From Bacteroidota bacterium (GTDB taxonomy: Bacteria; Bacteroidota; Bacteroidia; UBA4408): a stretch of 64,000 bases of DNA. The notes below the pieces were generated by a model that saw only the letters and a list, made by a program, of their open reading frames with translations, had not been told where the DNA came from and searched no databases. Of this stretch, positions 8,762 to 19,099 are shown piece by piece. The translations under genes were made by a program, and so were the position numbers. Where the stretch lies: NCBI GenBank assembly GCA_963169745.1, contig CAUJCU010000009.1:62001-126000 (forward strand), in the 5' to 3' direction. The number at the start of each line of letters is the position of its first letter. Within the stretch, counting starts at the first letter, position 1.

Positions 8762-10072
8762 ATGGCTAGCGAACAATACATAGTTGGTTTAGATGTGGGT
8801 ACTACCAAAATAGTAGCTATGGTAGGACGCCTAAACGAACATCGAAAAGTGGAAATACTTGGGCTTGGAAAAACAGAATCTGTGGGTGTCATGCGCGGTC
8901 AGGTTTCCAATATTGAGCAAACAGTAAGGTCAATTAAATTGGCCATTGAAGAAGCTGAACAAAAAACAGGAGTTCCAATTAAAGTGGTTAATGTGGGTAT
9001 TGCCGGACAACATATAAAAAGCCTGCAACACAACGGTATTCGAACACGCAATAACTCTGAAACCGAAATAAACCAACAAGATATTGATGCACTTATTGAT
9101 GATATGTATAAGCTGGCCATGGCCCCTGGCGAAGAAATTATCCATGTTATTCCGCAAGAGTATCTTGTAGATAATGAAGCCGGAATCAAAGAACCCATAG
9201 GGATTTGCGGAAGAAGGCTGGAAGCTAATTTTCATATCATAACCGGCCAAATTTCTTCCATTAATAATTTAGTGAAGTGTGTTAAAAAAGCTGGACTAGA
9301 AATAAGCGGTTTAACATTAGAGCCTTTGGCCTCTGCTGATGCCGTTTTAAGTAATGAAGAAAAAGAAGCGGGGGTAGTGCTTGTTGATATTGGTGGTGGT
9401 ACAACAGATATTGCTATTTTCCAAGACTCTATCATCAGACATACGGCAGTAATTCCTTTCGGAGGAAATATTATTACCGAAGATATTAAGGAAGGATGCA
9501 CCATTATTAAAAGTCAAGCCGAATTACTTAAAATAAAATTTGGATCGGCCTTAGTTGGCGATAATTTTGAAAATGAGATTGTTTCTATTCCAGGGCTCAG
9601 AGGCCGCGACCCCAAAGAAATTACATTAAAAAATCTAGCGCATATAATACAAGCACGTATGGAAGAAATAGTGGAGCATGTATATTATGAGATAAAAAAT
9701 TCGGGGTACGAGAAAAAGTTAATTGCTGGTATTGTCATTACAGGTGGAGGAGCCATGTTAAAAAATACCACGCAACTAGTAGAATACATAACCGGAATGG
9801 ATACACGAATTGGCTATCCAAACGAACACTTGGCAAAAAGTCTCGAAGATGTAGCAAGTCCATTATACTCCACTGGTGTGGGGCTGGTTTTACGCGGCTT
9901 TCAAGCCTTAAAAACCAATCCTGTCGATGATTCCCAAAATGGAACAGAGCCAGATACAACAGATACAGAAAAAATAAATATTACAGGACATTCAGACCCT
10001 AAAAAACAAGCTGGATGGTTAGAACGATTATTAGAAAAAACCCGTCAAATTTTTGATGAAGAAAGCCAATAA
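8762..10072 (+). CDS. ftsA: Cell division protein FtsA
   Basis: Actin-like ATPase that tethers FtsZ filaments to the membrane. N-terminal VGLDVGTTKIVAMVG is the phosphate-1 motif. VLVDIGGGTTDIAIF (phosphate 2) and GIVITGGGAMLKN (adenosine motif) follow. The C-terminus WLERLLEKTRQIFDE can form an amphipathic helix, as expected for FtsA membrane anchoring. At 436 residues the size is standard. It is followed by ftsZ after 30 bp. Confidence 0.96.
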   Translation: MASEQYIVGLDVGTTKIVAMVGRLNEHRKVEILGLGKTESVGVMRGQVSNIEQTVRSIKLAIEEAEQKTGVPIKVVNVGIAGQHIKSLQHNGIRTRNNSETEINQQDIDALIDDMYKLAMAPGEEIIHVIPQEYLVDNEAGIKEPIGICGRRLEANFHIITGQISSINNLVKCVKKAGLEISGLTLEPLASADAVLSNEEKEAGVVLVDIGGGTTDIAIFQDSIIRHTAVIPFGGNIITEDIKEGCTIIKSQAELLKIKFGSALVGDNFENEIVSIPGLRGRDPKEITLKNLAHIIQARMEEIVEHVYYEIKNSGYEKKLIAGIVITGGGAMLKNTTQLVEYITGMDTRIGYPNEHLAKSLEDVASPLYSTGVGLVLRGFQALKTNPVDDSQNGTEPDTTDTEKINITGHSDPKKQAGWLERLLEKTRQIFDEESQ

Positions 10073-10102
10073 CTTAAACCGATAAAATAAAAAATAAATA
10101 CT

Positions 10103-11629
10103 ATGGAAACATCACTTATGAACTTTGATTTGTCAAAAGAAACAAACTCCTCAATCATTAAGGTTATTGGAGTAGGAGGGGGTGGTTGCAACGCAGTGGA
10201 CCACATGTTCAGACAAGGTATTAAAGGGGTCGATTTTATCGTGTGCAATACCGATCAGCAAGCTTTAGACAAAAGCCCTGTTCCTACCAAAATTACCTTA
10301 GGGGCAACACTTACCGAAGGCCTTGGAGCAGGCTCTAATCCCGAAGTGGGTAAAAATTCAGCTATCGAATCGCTTGATGAAATCAAAGCCCTTTTAGGTC
10401 GTAAAACAAAAATGATTTTTATTACGGCCGGAATGGGAGGAGGAACCGGTACAGGTGCTGCCCCGGTTATTGCAGGTGTGGCTAAAGAAATGGGAATTTT
10501 AACAGTAGCTATTGTAACAATTCCTTTTGGATTTGAAGGAAAAAGAAGAAAGACACAAGCCGAAGAAGGCATTGAAGAACTTAAGAAAAATGTAGATACC
10601 TTGTTAATTATCTGCAACAATAAGTTACGTGAAATTTACGGAGATCTTAAAATGACCGAATCTTTTGGCCATGCCGATAATATTTTAACTATTGGAGCAA
10701 AAGGCATTGCTGAAATTATAACCGAAAAATTACACGTTAATACCGATTTTGCTGACATTCAAACCGTACTTAAAGATAGCGGGAAAGCGATTATGGGAAG
10801 TGCCCAAGCCGATGGTGAAAACAGAGCCTTGAAAGCTATTGAAAAAGCGCTGAACTCACCGCTGTTAGATGATAGTGAAATAAAAGGAGCACGCCATGTG
10901 CTCTTAAATATCAAATGTGGTTCAGGTGCGAATGAAATAAGTATGGATGAGTTTGGTGAGATTACAGATTATTTACAAGATGCTGCAGGAGGCACGGCTG
11001 AAGTGATTCAAGGCTGGGGTATTGATGAAACACTTGAAAACACTGTAGTGGTAACCATTATAGCTACCGGATTCAATAATAAAAGTGATAAAGCTAACGT
11101 TTTGAGCAATGGGCCTACCAAAAAAGTTACCGATTTATATGAAAATTCTTTGAATACATCAAATTTACTGATCACAAAAGAACAGCCTAATGACGAGAAA
11201 TCATCAGAGAAAAACATGCATAATTTGTACGAAGCAACACCAAAAGCTGATGAAAAAATACCTCAACCGATTTTGGAAGCACTAAATACAGAAGAACTAA
11301 AAGAGGAGCCTGTAAATGAAATAATTTTAGATATTCAAAGTTCTCGAAATAAGATAGATGAGAAACCTGCTATTGAATTCAATAACAAAGAGGAAATGCG
11401 TAGAAAGGCATTTGAACGTGCAGAAAAGCTCAAAGAATATGACTGGAAAGCCAAAAGAAATTTTTCTGAAATGGAGAAAGTTCCTGCCTACCAAAGAAAA
11501 AATGTACAACTAGAAAATACACCCCATTCTTCAGATTCGCAAGTATCACGCTTAACACTTTCTGAAGGAGAGGACAAGAAAACAGAAATACGTTCAAATA
11601 ACTCTTTCCTGCATGACAATGTGGACTAA
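10103..11629 (+). CDS. ftsZ: Cell division GTPase FtsZ
   Basis: Tubulin-like GTPase forming the Z ring. It has the tubulin signature GMGGGTGTGAAP, the GVGGGGCNAVDHM nucleotide site and the NTDFADIQTVL synergy (T7) loop. At 508 residues it is longer than the ~380-residue E. coli protein. The extra length is a charged, probably disordered C-terminal linker from about residue 330, ending in NSFLHDNVD, presumably the C-terminal peptide that binds FtsA. Linkers of this size are common in Bacteroidota FtsZ. Last gene of the dcw cluster, followed by a strong terminator. Confidence 0.97.
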   Translation: METSLMNFDLSKETNSSIIKVIGVGGGGCNAVDHMFRQGIKGVDFIVCNTDQQALDKSPVPTKITLGATLTEGLGAGSNPEVGKNSAIESLDEIKALLGRKTKMIFITAGMGGGTGTGAAPVIAGVAKEMGILTVAIVTIPFGFEGKRRKTQAEEGIEELKKNVDTLLIICNNKLREIYGDLKMTESFGHADNILTIGAKGIAEIITEKLHVNTDFADIQTVLKDSGKAIMGSAQADGENRALKAIEKALNSPLLDDSEIKGARHVLLNIKCGSGANEISMDEFGEITDYLQDAAGGTAEVIQGWGIDETLENTVVVTIIATGFNNKSDKANVLSNGPTKKVTDLYENSLNTSNLLITKEQPNDEKSSEKNMHNLYEATPKADEKIPQPILEALNTEELKEEPVNEIILDIQSSRNKIDEKPAIEFNNKEEMRRKAFERAEKLKEYDWKAKRNFSEMEKVPAYQRKNVQLENTPHSSDSQVSRLTLSEGEDKKTEIRSNNSFLHDNVD

Positions 11630-11649
11630 ACCATAAAGCACAGCATAAC

Positions 11650-11683
11650 AAAAAAGGGCATCTGAATTCAGATGCCCTTTTTT
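11650..11683. terminator. Bidirectional intrinsic terminator between ftsZ and groEL
   Basis: A perfect palindrome with arm GGGCATCTGAA (11656-11677), flanked by six A on the left and six T on the right. It therefore works as a rho-independent hairpin plus U-tract in both directions, ending ftsZ (plus) and groEL (minus). Confidence 0.93.
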
Positions 11684-11714
11684 ATTATTAAGCAATTCGG
11701 TATTAAAGCAATTT

Positions 11715-13352
11715 TTACATCATACCACCCATGCCACCCATACCTTGAGGCATACCACCTCCGGCAGGAGCTTCTTCTTTAATTTCAGCCAAAACACACT
11801 CTGTAGTTAATAACATGGCTGCAATAGAAGCAGCATTTTCTAACGCTACACGTGTTACCTTAGTTGGGTCAATAACTCCGGCTTCATACAAATGCTCGTA
11901 TTTATCCAGGCGGGCATTGTAACCAAAATCGGTTTTTCCTTCTTTTACTTTTTGCACTACAATAGAACCCTCTATTCCGGCATTAGCACAAATTTGGCGT
12001 AATGGCTCTTCAATAGCACGCTTAACAATAGCAAATCCGGTTGTTTCATCATCATTGTCACCTTTTAGTTTCTCTAATGAATCAATGGCACGAATATAAG
12101 CTACTCCACCACCCGGCACAATTCCTTCTTCAACAGCTGCACGAGTTGCATGTAAGGCATCATCAACACGGTCTTTCTTCTCTTTCATTTCTACTTCGGT
12201 AGCAGCGCCTACATAAAGCACAGCAACACCACCCGCCAACTTAGCCAAACGCTCTTGTAATTTTTCTTTATCGTAGTCAGAAGTAGTGGTTTCCATTTGG
12301 GCTTTAATTTGATTTACACGTGCTGTAATATCAGCCTTCTTGCCCGATCCTCCTACAATGGTACTGTTGTCTTTGTCAATAGAAATTTTCTCGGCCGAAC
12401 CTAAGTAACTTAAATCTGCATTTTCTAACTTAAATCCACGCTCTTCAGAAATAAGAGTACCTCCAGTTAAAATGGCAATATCTTCGAGCATGGCTTTTCT
12501 ACGATCACCAAAGCCCGGAGCTTTTACTGCACAGATTTTCAACGATCCGCGAATTTTATTTACAACCAATGTAGCCAAGGCTTCACCATCTACATCTTCG
12601 GCAATAATTAAAATAGGACGACCGGTTTGAACTCCTTTCTCAAGTATAGGCAACAATTCTTTCATGTTGGATATTTTCTTGTCGTAAATCAATACGAGCG
12701 GATTTTCTAAAACAGCTTCCATTTTATCAGCATTGGTTACAAAGTATGGAGAGATATAACCTCTGTCAAACTGCATACCTTCAACTATTTCAACTGTAGT
12801 TTCGGTACCTTTAGCTTCTTCAACAGTAATTACTCCTTCTTTTTTAACCTTTTCCATAGCATTTGCAATTAACTTGCCTATTTCAGCGTCATTATTAGCC
12901 GAAACAGTAGCTACTTGCTCAATCTTTTTAATATCATCGCCTACTTTCTTTGACTGTTTTCTTAAGTTCTCTACTACAGCAGCAACTGCTTTGTCTATAC
13001 CGCGCTTTAAGTCCATAGGATTGGCTCCGGCAGCCACATTTTTTAAACCGGCTGCAACTATAGCCTGAGCTAATACAGTAGCTGTTGTGGTACCATCACC
13101 GGCAATATCGGCAGTTTTTGAAGCTACTTCTTTAAGTAACTGAGCGCCCATATTTTCTACCGTTTCTTTTAATTCTATTTCTTTAGCTACTGTTACACCA
13201 TCTTTAGTAATTGTTGGGGCACCAAATTTTTTATCTATAATAACATTACGCCCTTTTGGACCTAAGGTTACTTTTACAGCATTTGCAAGAGCATCTACGC
13301 CTTTTTTCATTGCGTCACGTGCTTCAAGGTTAAAAGTGATTTCTTTTGCCAT
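11715..13352 (-). CDS. groEL: 60 kDa chaperonin GroEL
   Basis: ATP-driven cytoplasmic chaperonin, 545 residues. The N-terminus [17 protein letters not shown]-site TLGPKGRNV and [11 protein letters not shown], and the C-terminal GGMGGMM tail are all diagnostic. It lies 35 bp downstream of groES and is presumably co-transcribed from the promoter ahead of groES. No CIRCE element (TTAGCACTC inverted repeat) is visible upstream of groES, so control by HrcA is not supported by the sequence. The start at 13352 gives MAKEITF, the usual family start. Confidence 0.98.
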   Translation of the reverse strand: MAKEITFNLEARDAMKKGVDALANAVKVTLGPKGRNVIIDKKFGAPTITKDGVTVAKEIELKETVENMGAQLLKEVASKTADIAGDGTTTATVLAQAIVAAGLKNVAAGANPMDLKRGIDKAVAAVVENLRKQSKKVGDDIKKIEQVATVSANNDAEIGKLIANAMEKVKKEGVITVEEAKGTETTVEIVEGMQFDRGYISPYFVTNADKMEAVLENPLVLIYDKKISNMKELLPILEKGVQTGRPILIIAEDVDGEALATLVVNKIRGSLKICAVKAPGFGDRRKAMLEDIAILTGGTLISEERGFKLENADLSYLGSAEKISIDKDNSTIVGGSGKKADITARVNQIKAQMETTTSDYDKEKLQERLAKLAGGVAVLYVGAATEVEMKEKKDRVDDALHATRAAVEEGIVPGGGVAYIRAIDSLEKLKGDNDDETTGFAIVKRAIEEPLRQICANAGIEGSIVVQKVKEGKTDFGYNARLDKYEHLYEAGVIDPTKVTRVALENAASIAAMLLTTECVLAEIKEEAPAGGGMPQGMGGMGGMM

Positions 13353-13387
13353 TGTGTCTTTATTTTATTATATTGTTTATTGGGTTA

Positions 13388-13666
13388 TTAAATAATTGCG
13401 AAAATGTCGCTTTCGCGCATAATCAAATATTCCGTTCCTTCTACGTTAAGTTCGGTACCTGCGTATTTTCCATACAATACGGTATCGCCTACTTTTACAG
13501 TCATAGGCTCATCTTTTTTTCCGTTCCCAACAGCTATGATTTTTCCACGTTGTGGTTTTTCTTTGGCTGTGTCCGGAATAATAATTCCACCGGCAGTTTT
13601 TTCTTCAGCAGCAGCCGCTTGTACCAGTACGCGGTCGGCTAATGGTTGTATTTTTACTTTTGACAT
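13388..13666 (-). CDS. groES: 10 kDa co-chaperonin GroES
   Basis: Heptameric lid of GroEL, 92 residues. The conserved N-terminus [11 protein letters not shown], the mobile-loop region [18 protein letters not shown] and the C-terminal [13 protein letters not shown] are all present. First gene of the groES-groEL operon on the minus strand. The 236 bp upstream of it (13667-13902) hold the terminator of the next minus-strand gene and otherwise no gene; I see no clear TAnnTTTG box there. Confidence 0.98.
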   Translation of the reverse strand: MSKVKIQPLADRVLVQAAAAEEKTAGGIIIPDTAKEKPQRGKIIAVGNGKKDEPMTVKVGDTVLYGKYAGTELNVEGTEYLIMRESDIFAII

Positions 13667-13841
13667 TTGTAATTTATTTTAGGTTAAACAATTAATTTAT
13701 ATTTCGACTGCATCTGCATTTCATAAACTATGCCATTAAAGATAATCGTGTTTTTTCTGTCATATTTTCCATTTAAAAAATCAGGTGCAGTAATTTTGTC
13801 TATTATGGCTGACAATTATGCAGCACATTGTTGGTTTTTAT

Positions 13842-13876
13842 AAAAAAAAGCGAATGAGTTATCATTCGCTTTTTTT
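13842..13876 (-). terminator. Intrinsic terminator of the PpiD-like gene
   Basis: Hairpin with arm AGCGAATGA, a four-base loop and complementary TCATTCGCT, flanked by eight A (left) and a T-run (right). It lies about 27 bp beyond the stop of the minus-strand gene at 13903-16005. The symmetric A/T runs would also terminate plus-strand reads. Confidence 0.85.
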
Positions 13877-13902
13877 ACTATATTGGAATAAAAAATATAA
13901 GA

Positions 13903-16005
13903 TTAGAAAAACACAGCTCTCTTATCCTCAATATCTGCTTTGTCTTTTAGCGCATCAAATATTTCGTAATCTACTCTTTGGCGAGCTGTGGTTGTTAAAT
14001 TGCTGGCATTGCTTTTATAATCATCTGTACTTGCTGCAGGCTCTGAAAATTCAGATATAAAATATAAAAATACAGCATTATCTCCTTGTGTAGCTTTACT
14101 GAGCACTTTAGGCTTTGATCCAAAAACAGCACCCATAACATTGGCCTCACGACCATAATTCGCTAGCATACCATTAAGGAAAGATTGATTGAGACCCGCT
14201 TCTACTTGCAAATTCAAGGCTTGTGCAACTTGCTCTAAAGTGGCTCCCGATTTTAATTTCGAATCAAACTCAGCAATAAATTTATCTGCTTTCTTCTGCT
14301 TTTTAGCTTCAGTTTCTACTAAATCTTTTACCTCTTCTAAAGGAAGTGTTCCTTTTTCTTTTATTTTAGATAGCATGGCTACTATATAGCGGTCTCCTAT
14401 CTGAAACACAGGTGAAACTTCATCTTTCTTTGCACCATAGGCCCAACGAACAACATCTCGGGTATTTTCTATACCATTAAAACTATGCTCAATTTCTCTT
14501 AAATTATCTGCACTTCTTTTATTTAATCCTTGCTCTTTAATGGTCTTTTCAAAGCTTTCTTTGTTTTGATTTTTACCTGCAAATTCACTTGCTTTACCAT
14601 AATAATACTGATAAGTTGTTGAACTTGGCGTTACAGCTAAATCTATTGTTGATACCAATAATCTTTTAGACTCTTTTCCTTTGTCCATAACTTCAATTAG
14701 GTGTACCCCAAATTGACTTTGAACAACTTGTAACTCTCCTTTAGCACCAAAAAAGCAGGCATCATTAAAAGGTTTCACCATCATACCTTCTTTAAACCAA
14801 CCTAAATCGCCCCCTTTAACAGCCGATCCCGGGTCTTTAGAAAATAATTGAGCCATCTCTTCAAACTTTTTACCCGATTTAATTGCTGTTTTAATACTGT
14901 CAGTTCTTTCTAAAGCCTTTTTAGCATCACCATTTTCTATACTTATTAAAATATGACGGGCTTTAACCGAATCGGGCATCATTTTAGTCCCCGAAAGTTT
15001 TGAGAGCTTATATAAATTGTTCTCCATATATGGCCCTACAACAGTTCCTATGGGTGACCGTGACAAACTATCAAAATACATAAATCCGGAATTGAAACCT
15101 ATATAACGGTCAACAAAACGATTATCTGAGTTTTGATTCACAAAATCAGAATCATTTTCGGCAGCTATAAATTCAGGTTTTAGTTTCTCTAAACTTTCGG
15201 CAATAGCACTCCTGTCGTCATTTGAAGGGGTTACCATGTACTCTACATAGTCAATACCACGAACTGTTTCCTTTTGCTTGTATTTGTTTTTATTTTCATT
15301 GTAATATTTCTTCAAATCATCATCGGTAACTGTAATGGTACTATCAGCAATATCACTATACTTTTTGGCAGCAAACTGGAATGAGGCGGTTTTGGTAGTG
15401 CCTATGTAGTTTCTTTTTGCTTCAGCTTTTGTTACATAAATACCTTTCTTTACCATAGCAGTATATTTCTGCGATACTCTTTCTTCTTTTATTGCTTGTT
15501 CAAAAATAATCCAGCGGCCTTTAGTTTCACCGGTCTCATCTTTTTCCATGTTTTTTAAGAAAGTAACCACTTGTGTAGGGTTAAACTGTTGTGTTTGCGG
15601 GTCTGTAAAAGCCTGTTTAATTTGAGGGTGTGGGTCTTTCCCCTGAATCATATCAAACAGCTCATCGGTACTAACGCCAATGCCTAACTTTTCATATCGT
15701 GGTTTCACAATGTATTCGATTAACAATTGATTCCATACCTGCATACGAAGCGATTCGCGTGTGTTTTCATCAATAGTGTTTTTTTGACTCTGTTGCTTTT
15801 GATTCGTTTCTGCTTGATCCATTTTGCTCTGAAATTCATCAATGCTTACATCATGCCCATTGATAATAGCTATCTTGCTGCGATCAGAAACAGATAGTCC
15901 TTGCCTTGATTCGAGGGCACCTTCCAAAATAAAAACCAATAAGGCAATAGCAATAATTGAAACAAGTAATCCGGAACGATTGCGGATTTTAGTCAGTAGC
16001 GTCAT
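13903..16005 (-). CDS. Membrane-anchored periplasmic peptidyl-prolyl isomerase (PpiD/SurA-like)
   Basis: A 700-residue folding factor. A short cytoplasmic N-terminus is followed by one transmembrane segment (about residues 12-30), a SurA-N-like helical region (about 44-200) and a parvulin/rotamase domain at about 348-439 (VKARHILI ... GGDLGWFKEGMMVKPFNDACF ... FGVHLIEV). The remainder is chaperone-like. Single N-terminal anchor plus one central parvulin domain is the PpiD architecture, so it probably helps outer-membrane and secreted proteins fold in the periplasm. In a genome with large T9SS substrates that is a plausible job. Single gene with its own terminator. Confidence 0.88.
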   Translation of the reverse strand: MTLLTKIRNRSGLLVSIIAIALLVFILEGALESRQGLSVSDRSKIAIINGHDVSIDEFQSKMDQAETNQKQQSQKNTIDENTRESLRMQVWNQLLIEYIVKPRYEKLGIGVSTDELFDMIQGKDPHPQIKQAFTDPQTQQFNPTQVVTFLKNMEKDETGETKGRWIIFEQAIKEERVSQKYTAMVKKGIYVTKAEAKRNYIGTTKTASFQFAAKKYSDIADSTITVTDDDLKKYYNENKNKYKQKETVRGIDYVEYMVTPSNDDRSAIAESLEKLKPEFIAAENDSDFVNQNSDNRFVDRYIGFNSGFMYFDSLSRSPIGTVVGPYMENNLYKLSKLSGTKMMPDSVKARHILISIENGDAKKALERTDSIKTAIKSGKKFEEMAQLFSKDPGSAVKGGDLGWFKEGMMVKPFNDACFFGAKGELQVVQSQFGVHLIEVMDKGKESKRLLVSTIDLAVTPSSTTYQYYYGKASEFAGKNQNKESFEKTIKEQGLNKRSADNLREIEHSFNGIENTRDVVRWAYGAKKDEVSPVFQIGDRYIVAMLSKIKEKGTLPLEEVKDLVETEAKKQKKADKFIAEFDSKLKSGATLEQVAQALNLQVEAGLNQSFLNGMLANYGREANVMGAVFGSKPKVLSKATQGDNAVFLYFISEFSEPAASTDDYKSNASNLTTTARQRVDYEIFDALKDKADIEDKRAVFF

Positions 16006-16469
16006 CTTTTTTTGTTGTATTATAATTTAGGGCTGCGAATATACAAATTGTTGCATATAAAGTGTAATTTAAAATGCAAAATCCTGAAAATAATTCTTTT
16101 GTGTATGTTTTTTGTGAATGATAATAAGCGTATTAATTTTAAAAATAATACAGCTAAAAAATTCATTTAATGCTGTTTTTAATAATAAATATGAGGAGAT
16201 AAATAAGCTAATTTATTGAAATATAAGCAAAAAGAAAACCCCAGTTCGCGTTCATAACTAATTTTTTATCAATCTTTTGGAGTGATTAGAACAGTATAAG
16301 CCCCTTATTAAGCACTAAATTAAGCAAGTGCCTTGTAGAAAAGAGTTAGCTTGTTAGGGCATTCGATGTATGCTGTTAAAGTAAAGCCTTGTATTTTTTA
16401 AAAATTGAATAGGGAATGGAAATTAAAGTGCTCTTTCAAATTCATTTGCTATCATCACAATAGATTTTA
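16006..16469. other. 464-bp intergenic region without recognisable gene
   Basis: AT-rich gap between two minus-strand genes. It must hold the promoter of the PpiD-like gene at its left end and the 3' flank of hemB at its right end. I found no exact TAnnTTTG box, no strong hairpin with a U-tract, no tRNA-like sequence and no open frame worth calling. Confidence 0.5.
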
Positions 16470-17453
16470 TTAAATGGCATTAGCTTTCAATTTCAGGGCA
16501 TATTCTTTAGCAAAATAGCTAAGTATGACTTTAGCTCCGGCACGTTTTATGGAGATTAAGCTTTCATACATTGCCTTATCGTTGTCTATCCACCCATTTT
16601 GTGCAGCGGCTTTAATCATGGCATACTCACCACTTACATTGTAGGCTGCAATGGGAACATTAAAGTGATCGTGTAACGATTTAATAACATCTAGGTAAAG
16701 CAGAGCCGGTTTTACCATCAAGAAATCGGCACTTTCATTAAAATCTAAATAGGCCTCCAACAAAGCTTCTTTTTGATTAGCCGGATTCATCTGATATGTT
16801 TTTTTATCTCCAAATTTTGGTGTAGAATCAAGCGCATCGCGAAATGGGCCGTAAAAAGCACTAGCGTATTTAGCTGTATAAGCCATTATCGAAACATCAG
16901 TAAAACCTTCTTTATCCAATTCCTCACGTATGTACTTCACACGCCCGTCCATCATATCGCTGGGGCCCACTATATCGGCTCCTGCATGTGCCTGCGCTAG
17001 GCTCATACGCCCAAGTACAACTAAGGTCGCATCATTTACAATAACTCCGTCTTCAACAATGCCATCGTGCCCATCACTGCTGTAGGGGTCCATAGCAACA
17101 TCGGTCATCAAACAACATTCCGGAAAGTATTTCTTTATTTCACGAATTGTTTTTAGATAGATCCCCTGCTCATTATAACTCTCCGTAGCATATTTATCTT
17201 TCAACGATTCATTTATATTCGGAAACAAGGCAAAACTCTGAACTCCTAATTGCATACAATGCTCTACTTCTTTCAACAGCATATCACTACTCAAACGTGA
17301 AATTCCGGGCATTGACGCAATCGAACTGCTTTGGTTTTTTCCTTCAATCAAAAATAAGGGAAAAATGAGGTCGTTTACCGATAAGTAAGTTTCTTGTACC
17401 AAATTACGTATGGCGGCACTTTTGCGATTTCTTCGTGGACGATGTACTATCAT
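16470..17453 (-). CDS. hemB: Delta-aminolevulinic acid dehydratase (porphobilinogen synthase)
   Basis: Condenses two 5-aminolevulinate molecules to porphobilinogen in haem synthesis. It is 327 residues with the two active-site lysines in MAYTAKYASAFYGPF (K195) and ADFLMVKPALLYLD (K248, Schiff base). The metal-site stretch TDVAMDPYSSDGHDG carries aspartates where zinc-type enzymes have cysteines, so it belongs to the Asp-rich, magnesium-type class. Third gene of the hemA-hemCD-hemB run, starting 13 bp after the fusion gene stops. Confidence 0.96.
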   Translation of the reverse strand: MIVHRPRRNRKSAAIRNLVQETYLSVNDLIFPLFLIEGKNQSSSIASMPGISRLSSDMLLKEVEHCMQLGVQSFALFPNINESLKDKYATESYNEQGIYLKTIREIKKYFPECCLMTDVAMDPYSSDGHDGIVEDGVIVNDATLVVLGRMSLAQAHAGADIVGPSDMMDGRVKYIREELDKEGFTDVSIMAYTAKYASAFYGPFRDALDSTPKFGDKKTYQMNPANQKEALLEAYLDFNESADFLMVKPALLYLDVIKSLHDHFNVPIAAYNVSGEYAMIKAAAQNGWIDNDKAMYESLISIKRAGAKVILSYFAKEYALKLKANAI

Positions 17454-17466
17454 AAATGAAAAAATA

Positions 17467-19047
17467 TTAAATAGCTATTTTATAAATGGCTTGTAACAAA
17501 CCTATATCATCAAAACTCAGGGGCAAAATGCACTTCCTAACTCCATACTTTTTTAATGTAGCCTCTGTGGCACCTCCCAAAGCTACAACTTTACTTCCTT
17601 CGTGCAGGGTGTTCGTTTTAAAAAAAGCATCTACATTGCTTGGACTGGTAAAAACATAAATTTGTGCCGGGTTGGTCTCGGTATATAAATTTTCAATGGT
17701 TTCATAAACAGGTAGGTTATAAACTTGTTCCTTCTTTATAAACTGGTTTTGAATACTTCGCAGGCTCCCTTTGGCTATGGGAAATAACACACTAGCCTTA
17801 CCCACACGGGCTACAAATTGTTTCCCTACAATTTTGGTATCGGTTGATTGTCCAATAAAATCAGCCCTTTTCCCGAATTTACGAAGGGCATCGGCAGTAC
17901 TTTTACTAATAACTCCGTATTTCTGTTGTTGTAGCTCAGGCTTTTGTTTGAAAAAATATTCAACGGCATGTTTACTACTAAAAAAAATCCATTCGGTAGC
18001 CTGAATTTCCTTAATGGGAATGGGGTTAAAGTGTATCAATGACTTCCCGTTAACTTCAAAGCCTTGTGCATCTAAGCTTTGATATAATAATTGTTGTTTA
18101 TGAATGTTTCGTGTAATAAACACCGAATGTGGTTTTATTTGATTCAGGTGTTGAACAATATTTTCAGCTAAATGTGGTGCTTCATTACTTTCAAAATAGG
18201 CGTATAAAGGAGCTTTTGAACTGCTTGCTGCTTTTGATACCCAAACGCTGAAAAACTCCTGATCCTCTTCATCTATCTCCTTTTCGCAATAAACGCCTAA
18301 GGGCAACTGACAGCCACCTTCAAATAAATGCAAAACTTTTCGCTCAATACCCGATTTTAGGGCTACCTCAGAATTATTAATTTTTTGAAGCAGCTCCTTC
18401 AATTGATGGTCATCTTCTCGTATTTCAAGAGCTAAAACTCCCTGAGCAGGAGCAGGAACAAAGTGTTTAGGAGAGAGCTTCTCAATTTCAAATTCATCTA
18501 AGTTTAACTGTAAGCGAGTAATTCCGGCTGATGCCATCATAATGGCATCATATAAACCCGATTTAAGCTTTTGAATTCGTGTGGCTATATTGCCTCTTAA
18601 ATCATGAATTTGAATATCGTTTCTAAAGGCCCTAAGCTGCGATTTTCTTCGTGCCGATGATGTCCCTACACGGGCTCCAAACTTTAAGTTCCACAGCATT
18701 TTTTCATCAAATGCTTCTTTTCTAATGAGGATTATTTCTGAAGGATCTTCCCGTTCTGAAACAGCAGCAACACAAAGCCCAACAGGTATTGTCGTTGGTA
18801 AATCTTTATGCGAGTGCACGGCCATGTCAATATTTTTTTGGAGTAGCGCTTCTTCCAGCTCTTTAGTAAAAAAGCCTTTACCTTCCATTTTGTCAAATGA
18901 AAGCTCTTGCACTTTATCTCCTTGTGTTTTTATAATTTTTAGTTCACTCGAAATGCCCTGATCCCAAAGTTTATTCTTTATATAATTGGCCTGCCACAGA
19001 GCCAGCTCGCTCCCACGAGTTCCTATAATGATGTTATTACGATGCAT
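17467..19047 (-). CDS. hemC-hemD: Fused hydroxymethylbilane synthase / uroporphyrinogen-III synthase
   Basis: A bifunctional 526-residue protein. Residues ~5-305 are porphobilinogen deaminase: IIIGTRGSELALWQA, HSHKDLPT, VGTSSARRKSQL and GGCQLPLGVYC with the dipyrromethane-cofactor cysteine C246. From about residue 312 (SVFITRNIHKQQLL) to the end it resembles uroporphyrinogen-III synthase, with WIFFSSKHAVEYFF and YVFTSPSNVDAFF, the usual HemD pattern. The fusion places two consecutive haem steps, the second needed to trap the unstable hydroxymethylbilane, in one chain. Flanked by hemA (52 bp upstream) and hemB (13 bp downstream). Confidence 0.93.
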   Translation of the reverse strand: MHRNNIIIGTRGSELALWQANYIKNKLWDQGISSELKIIKTQGDKVQELSFDKMEGKGFFTKELEEALLQKNIDMAVHSHKDLPTTIPVGLCVAAVSEREDPSEIILIRKEAFDEKMLWNLKFGARVGTSSARRKSQLRAFRNDIQIHDLRGNIATRIQKLKSGLYDAIMMASAGITRLQLNLDEFEIEKLSPKHFVPAPAQGVLALEIREDDHQLKELLQKINNSEVALKSGIERKVLHLFEGGCQLPLGVYCEKEIDEEDQEFFSVWVSKAASSSKAPLYAYFESNEAPHLAENIVQHLNQIKPHSVFITRNIHKQQLLYQSLDAQGFEVNGKSLIHFNPIPIKEIQATEWIFFSSKHAVEYFFKQKPELQQQKYGVISKSTADALRKFGKRADFIGQSTDTKIVGKQFVARVGKASVLFPIAKGSLRSIQNQFIKKEQVYNLPVYETIENLYTETNPAQIYVFTSPSNVDAFFKTNTLHEGSKVVALGGATEATLKKYGVRKCILPLSFDDIGLLQAIYKIAI

Positions 19048-19099
19048 ACTTTTCGGGGTTTAATAATGTCAAGGTAAGGTTACGACAGGATAATGTAAA

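Noticed and set aside
13667-13841. Possible CIRCE operator or heat-shock element before groES.
   Set aside because: No TTAGCACTC/GAGTGCTAA inverted repeat is present, and no other strong palindrome apart from the downstream terminator of the neighbouring gene.
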